Shown in pieces: positions 62,777-64,000 of a stretch of 64,000 nt of DNA (position 1 is its first letter; every line of letters begins with the position of its first letter). Location: positions 2,206,659-2,270,658 of the forward strand of contig LN899469.1 of assembly GCA_001458075.1 (NCBI GenBank), given 5' to 3'. The notes under the pieces were generated by a model. The model made no database searches. It saw nothing but the letters and a program-made list of their open reading frames with translations, and was not told where the DNA came from. The position numbers and the translations under genes are program-made. This DNA comes from Idiomarinaceae bacterium HL-53. Its GTDB lineage: Bacteria > Pseudomonadota > Gammaproteobacteria > Enterobacterales > Alteromonadaceae.

Positions 62777-63994
62777 CTAAAACGTACTGAGCCCCGTAAA
62801 TTCCATCGTACGGTAGAGAAACTGGTGCCACGCACTGCTATTTGCATACACTTCATAATCGACACTGAATTGCCGGCCGTCAACATTATGCCACTGACTA
62901 AAGAACCACAAATTCGCATCAAGCATGGGTTGGGATGATGCCCTTCCCCTGAGTACAACACTCGTTTCTAAGTTTAAATTATGCATATTTCTGCGTGTAA
63001 AATTAGTAGAACCGAGCACTAAGATTGCTTCGTCCGACGGTGTTTTATGCATGAGCCATTTCGCGTGGCATTGCTCGCCTTGTGTATTGCACCAACGCAC
63101 ATTCACACCGGCATTCACTAACTCGTGGGCGACAGGGCGGTTAGGCACGCCGTTCTTCACTCTCCCGAATGCATCTTTATTCGGGTCAAGTAATACACGC
63201 ACTTGAGCCCCACGCTGCGCCGCATTCTTCAGTGCAGTGATTATCTCCCAATCTGAGAGATAAAAAACTGCGACATCTAGATAATCTTCGCTCTCTACAT
63301 TATTGATAATCGAGAGCAAGGTTCGCTCCACAGCACGCTCCGTGACTACCTGCACGCTCACATCGCCTTGTGGTATTTCACGCGCGCTCGGTTGGGGAAT
63401 GCTCATCACTTCTGGCCCTTGCGAGAGCTTTAAAACCGCCAGCTCTGTGTTAAGCAGATCGTGCGCAGCCGGGCCACTGAATTGCAGTGCGACATTCCCG
63501 TGGGCACTGCTGCCGTCGTGAGGGTTCGCAGAGGTGACCAATGCGCTGAGTTCACCCTGTTGGTCTGCGAGCAGTACTTTCCGGTGGTTCGCCTTGAAAT
63601 TAAGCAGTGCGAGGTAGCTTCTCAGCGACACTCGACCCTCGCCAAAAGGATTGGGTAATGTATCTGCTTCCGAGTTGCCAAATGGCTGCATAAAGGGCCG
63701 CCAAAGCGCGGAGTAAAGCGGGTTACTGTCACGTAGTCGAGTTAAATCTGTCAGCGTTACTTCGATCCCTGCATTCCTCAAACTTTCGAAGTGAATAGAG
63801 CTTTGGCCGCCATAAATGGTATTAATCGGATCAGAGATAACATGGATTTGAATGTCAGGAAAAGCGGCTTTCTGAGCGATTAACGCCAACGTAATTTCGT
63901 ACGACAACGGTCGATGCTCTTCCGCAACCGCGCCCTGAAACGCATTAAATAAAAACATATCAATCAGGATAAATTCTTCGGCGTTCGCAATCAT
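62777..63994 (-). CDS. phospholipase D-like protein, N-terminus beyond the window
   Basis: At least 405 residues are visible; the frame stays open to the window end, so the N-terminus is missing. The first HKD motif is NHRKVLLAD (HxKx4D). The second is CHAKWLMHK followed by LGSTNFTRRN; it lacks the usual Asp after HxK. PLD-superfamily proteins act on phospholipids or nucleic acid backbones. Context gives no substrate. The end lies about 150 bases from the PQQ lipoprotein start. Confidence 0.85.
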   Translation of the reverse strand: MIANAEEFILIDMFLFNAFQGAVAEEHRPLSYEITLALIAQKAAFPDIQIHVISDPINTIYGGQSSIHFESLRNAGIEVTLTDLTRLRDSNPLYSALWRPFMQPFGNSEADTLPNPFGEGRVSLRSYLALLNFKANHRKVLLADQQGELSALVTSANPHDGSSAHGNVALQFSGPAAHDLLNTELAVLKLSQGPEVMSIPQPSAREIPQGDVSVQVVTERAVERTLLSIINNVESEDYLDVAVFYLSDWEIITALKNAAQRGAQVRVLLDPNKDAFGRVKNGVPNRPVAHELVNAGVNVRWCNTQGEQCHAKWLMHKTPSDEAILVLGSTNFTRRNMHNLNLETSVVLRGRASSQPMLDANLWFFSQWHNVDGRQFSVDYEVYANSSAWHQFLYRTMEFTGLSTF

Positions 63995-64000
63995 CGAAAA

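Overview
The window is a gene-dense stretch of a gammaproteobacterial chromosome. The best fit is a marine member of the Alteromonadales, probably Idiomarinaceae (Idiomarina, Pseudidiomarina or Aliidiomarina). This is inferred from the order of core genes (ispF-ispD-ftsB-eno-pyrG-mazG-relA, then acpS-pdxJ-recO-era-rnc-lepB-lepA-rseCBA-rpoE with nadB divergent), the SUF operon paired with an iscR gene, a monomeric NADP isocitrate dehydrogenase, and many regulatory and envelope genes. No rRNA, tRNA, CRISPR array, insertion sequence or prophage was seen, and no gene-free stretch exceeds about 300 bases.

Layout. (1) 1-8 kb: isoprenoid precursor genes ispF (cut by the window edge) and ispD, divisome gene ftsB, an unrecognised gene, enolase, CTP synthase, MazG and RelA, all on the minus strand. 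(2) 8-17 kb: the pdxJ/recO/era/rnc/lepB/lepA group, then the sigma-E regulon head rpoE-rseABC, with a good sigma-E-type promoter in front of rpoE and a terminator separating rseC from lepA. Several gene pairs overlap through GTGA, TTGA or TAATG junctions, and GTG or TTG starts are common. (3) 17-21 kb: nadB, the sdhE-ygfX pair, ygfZ and a SlyD-type isomerase. (4) 21-30 kb: an RND efflux pump with its adaptor, SppA, a deaminase resembling yeast cytosine deaminase, and monomeric Idh. (5) 30-39 kb: an exported S9 peptidase, iscR, and the convergent operon sufBCDS-sufA-sufT-sufE. Both iscR and sufB carry a Type-1-like IscR box. (6) 39-47 kb: a CASTOR/POLLUX-like channel, a protein of 19 gapless Sel1 repeats, a two-gene cassette of a membrane-anchored gamma-glutamylcyclotransferase-like protein and an amidoligase, a diguanylate cyclase and a Kv-type potassium channel. 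(7) 47-55 kb: glutathione peroxidase, a SIMPL protein, a DUF2007/zinc-ribbon protein with a VIT1-like transporter, a sulfide-handling cluster (TSUP permease, persulfide dioxygenase-like MBL protein, 1-Cys peroxiredoxin, sulfide:quinone oxidoreductase) and an acyl-CoA synthetase. (8) 55-64 kb: a broken CDF transporter, an exported trypsin-like protease with a duplicated C-terminal domain, an HDOD protein bracketed by a 21-base repeat, a methyltransferase, a chemotaxis-type transducer, a PQQ-propeller lipoprotein gene split by one in-frame stop, and the C-terminal part of a phospholipase D-like protein.

The points most worth a second look are the GGCT/amidoligase cassette, the two IscR boxes with a hairpin over the iscR ribosome binding site, the sulfide cluster with AT-rich palindromes in its promoters, the yeast-type cytosine deaminase, and the two recently broken genes (CDF transporter and PQQ lipoprotein). 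No wholly new system could be demonstrated from sequence alone; the amidoligase cassette is the best candidate for uncharacterised biochemistry.
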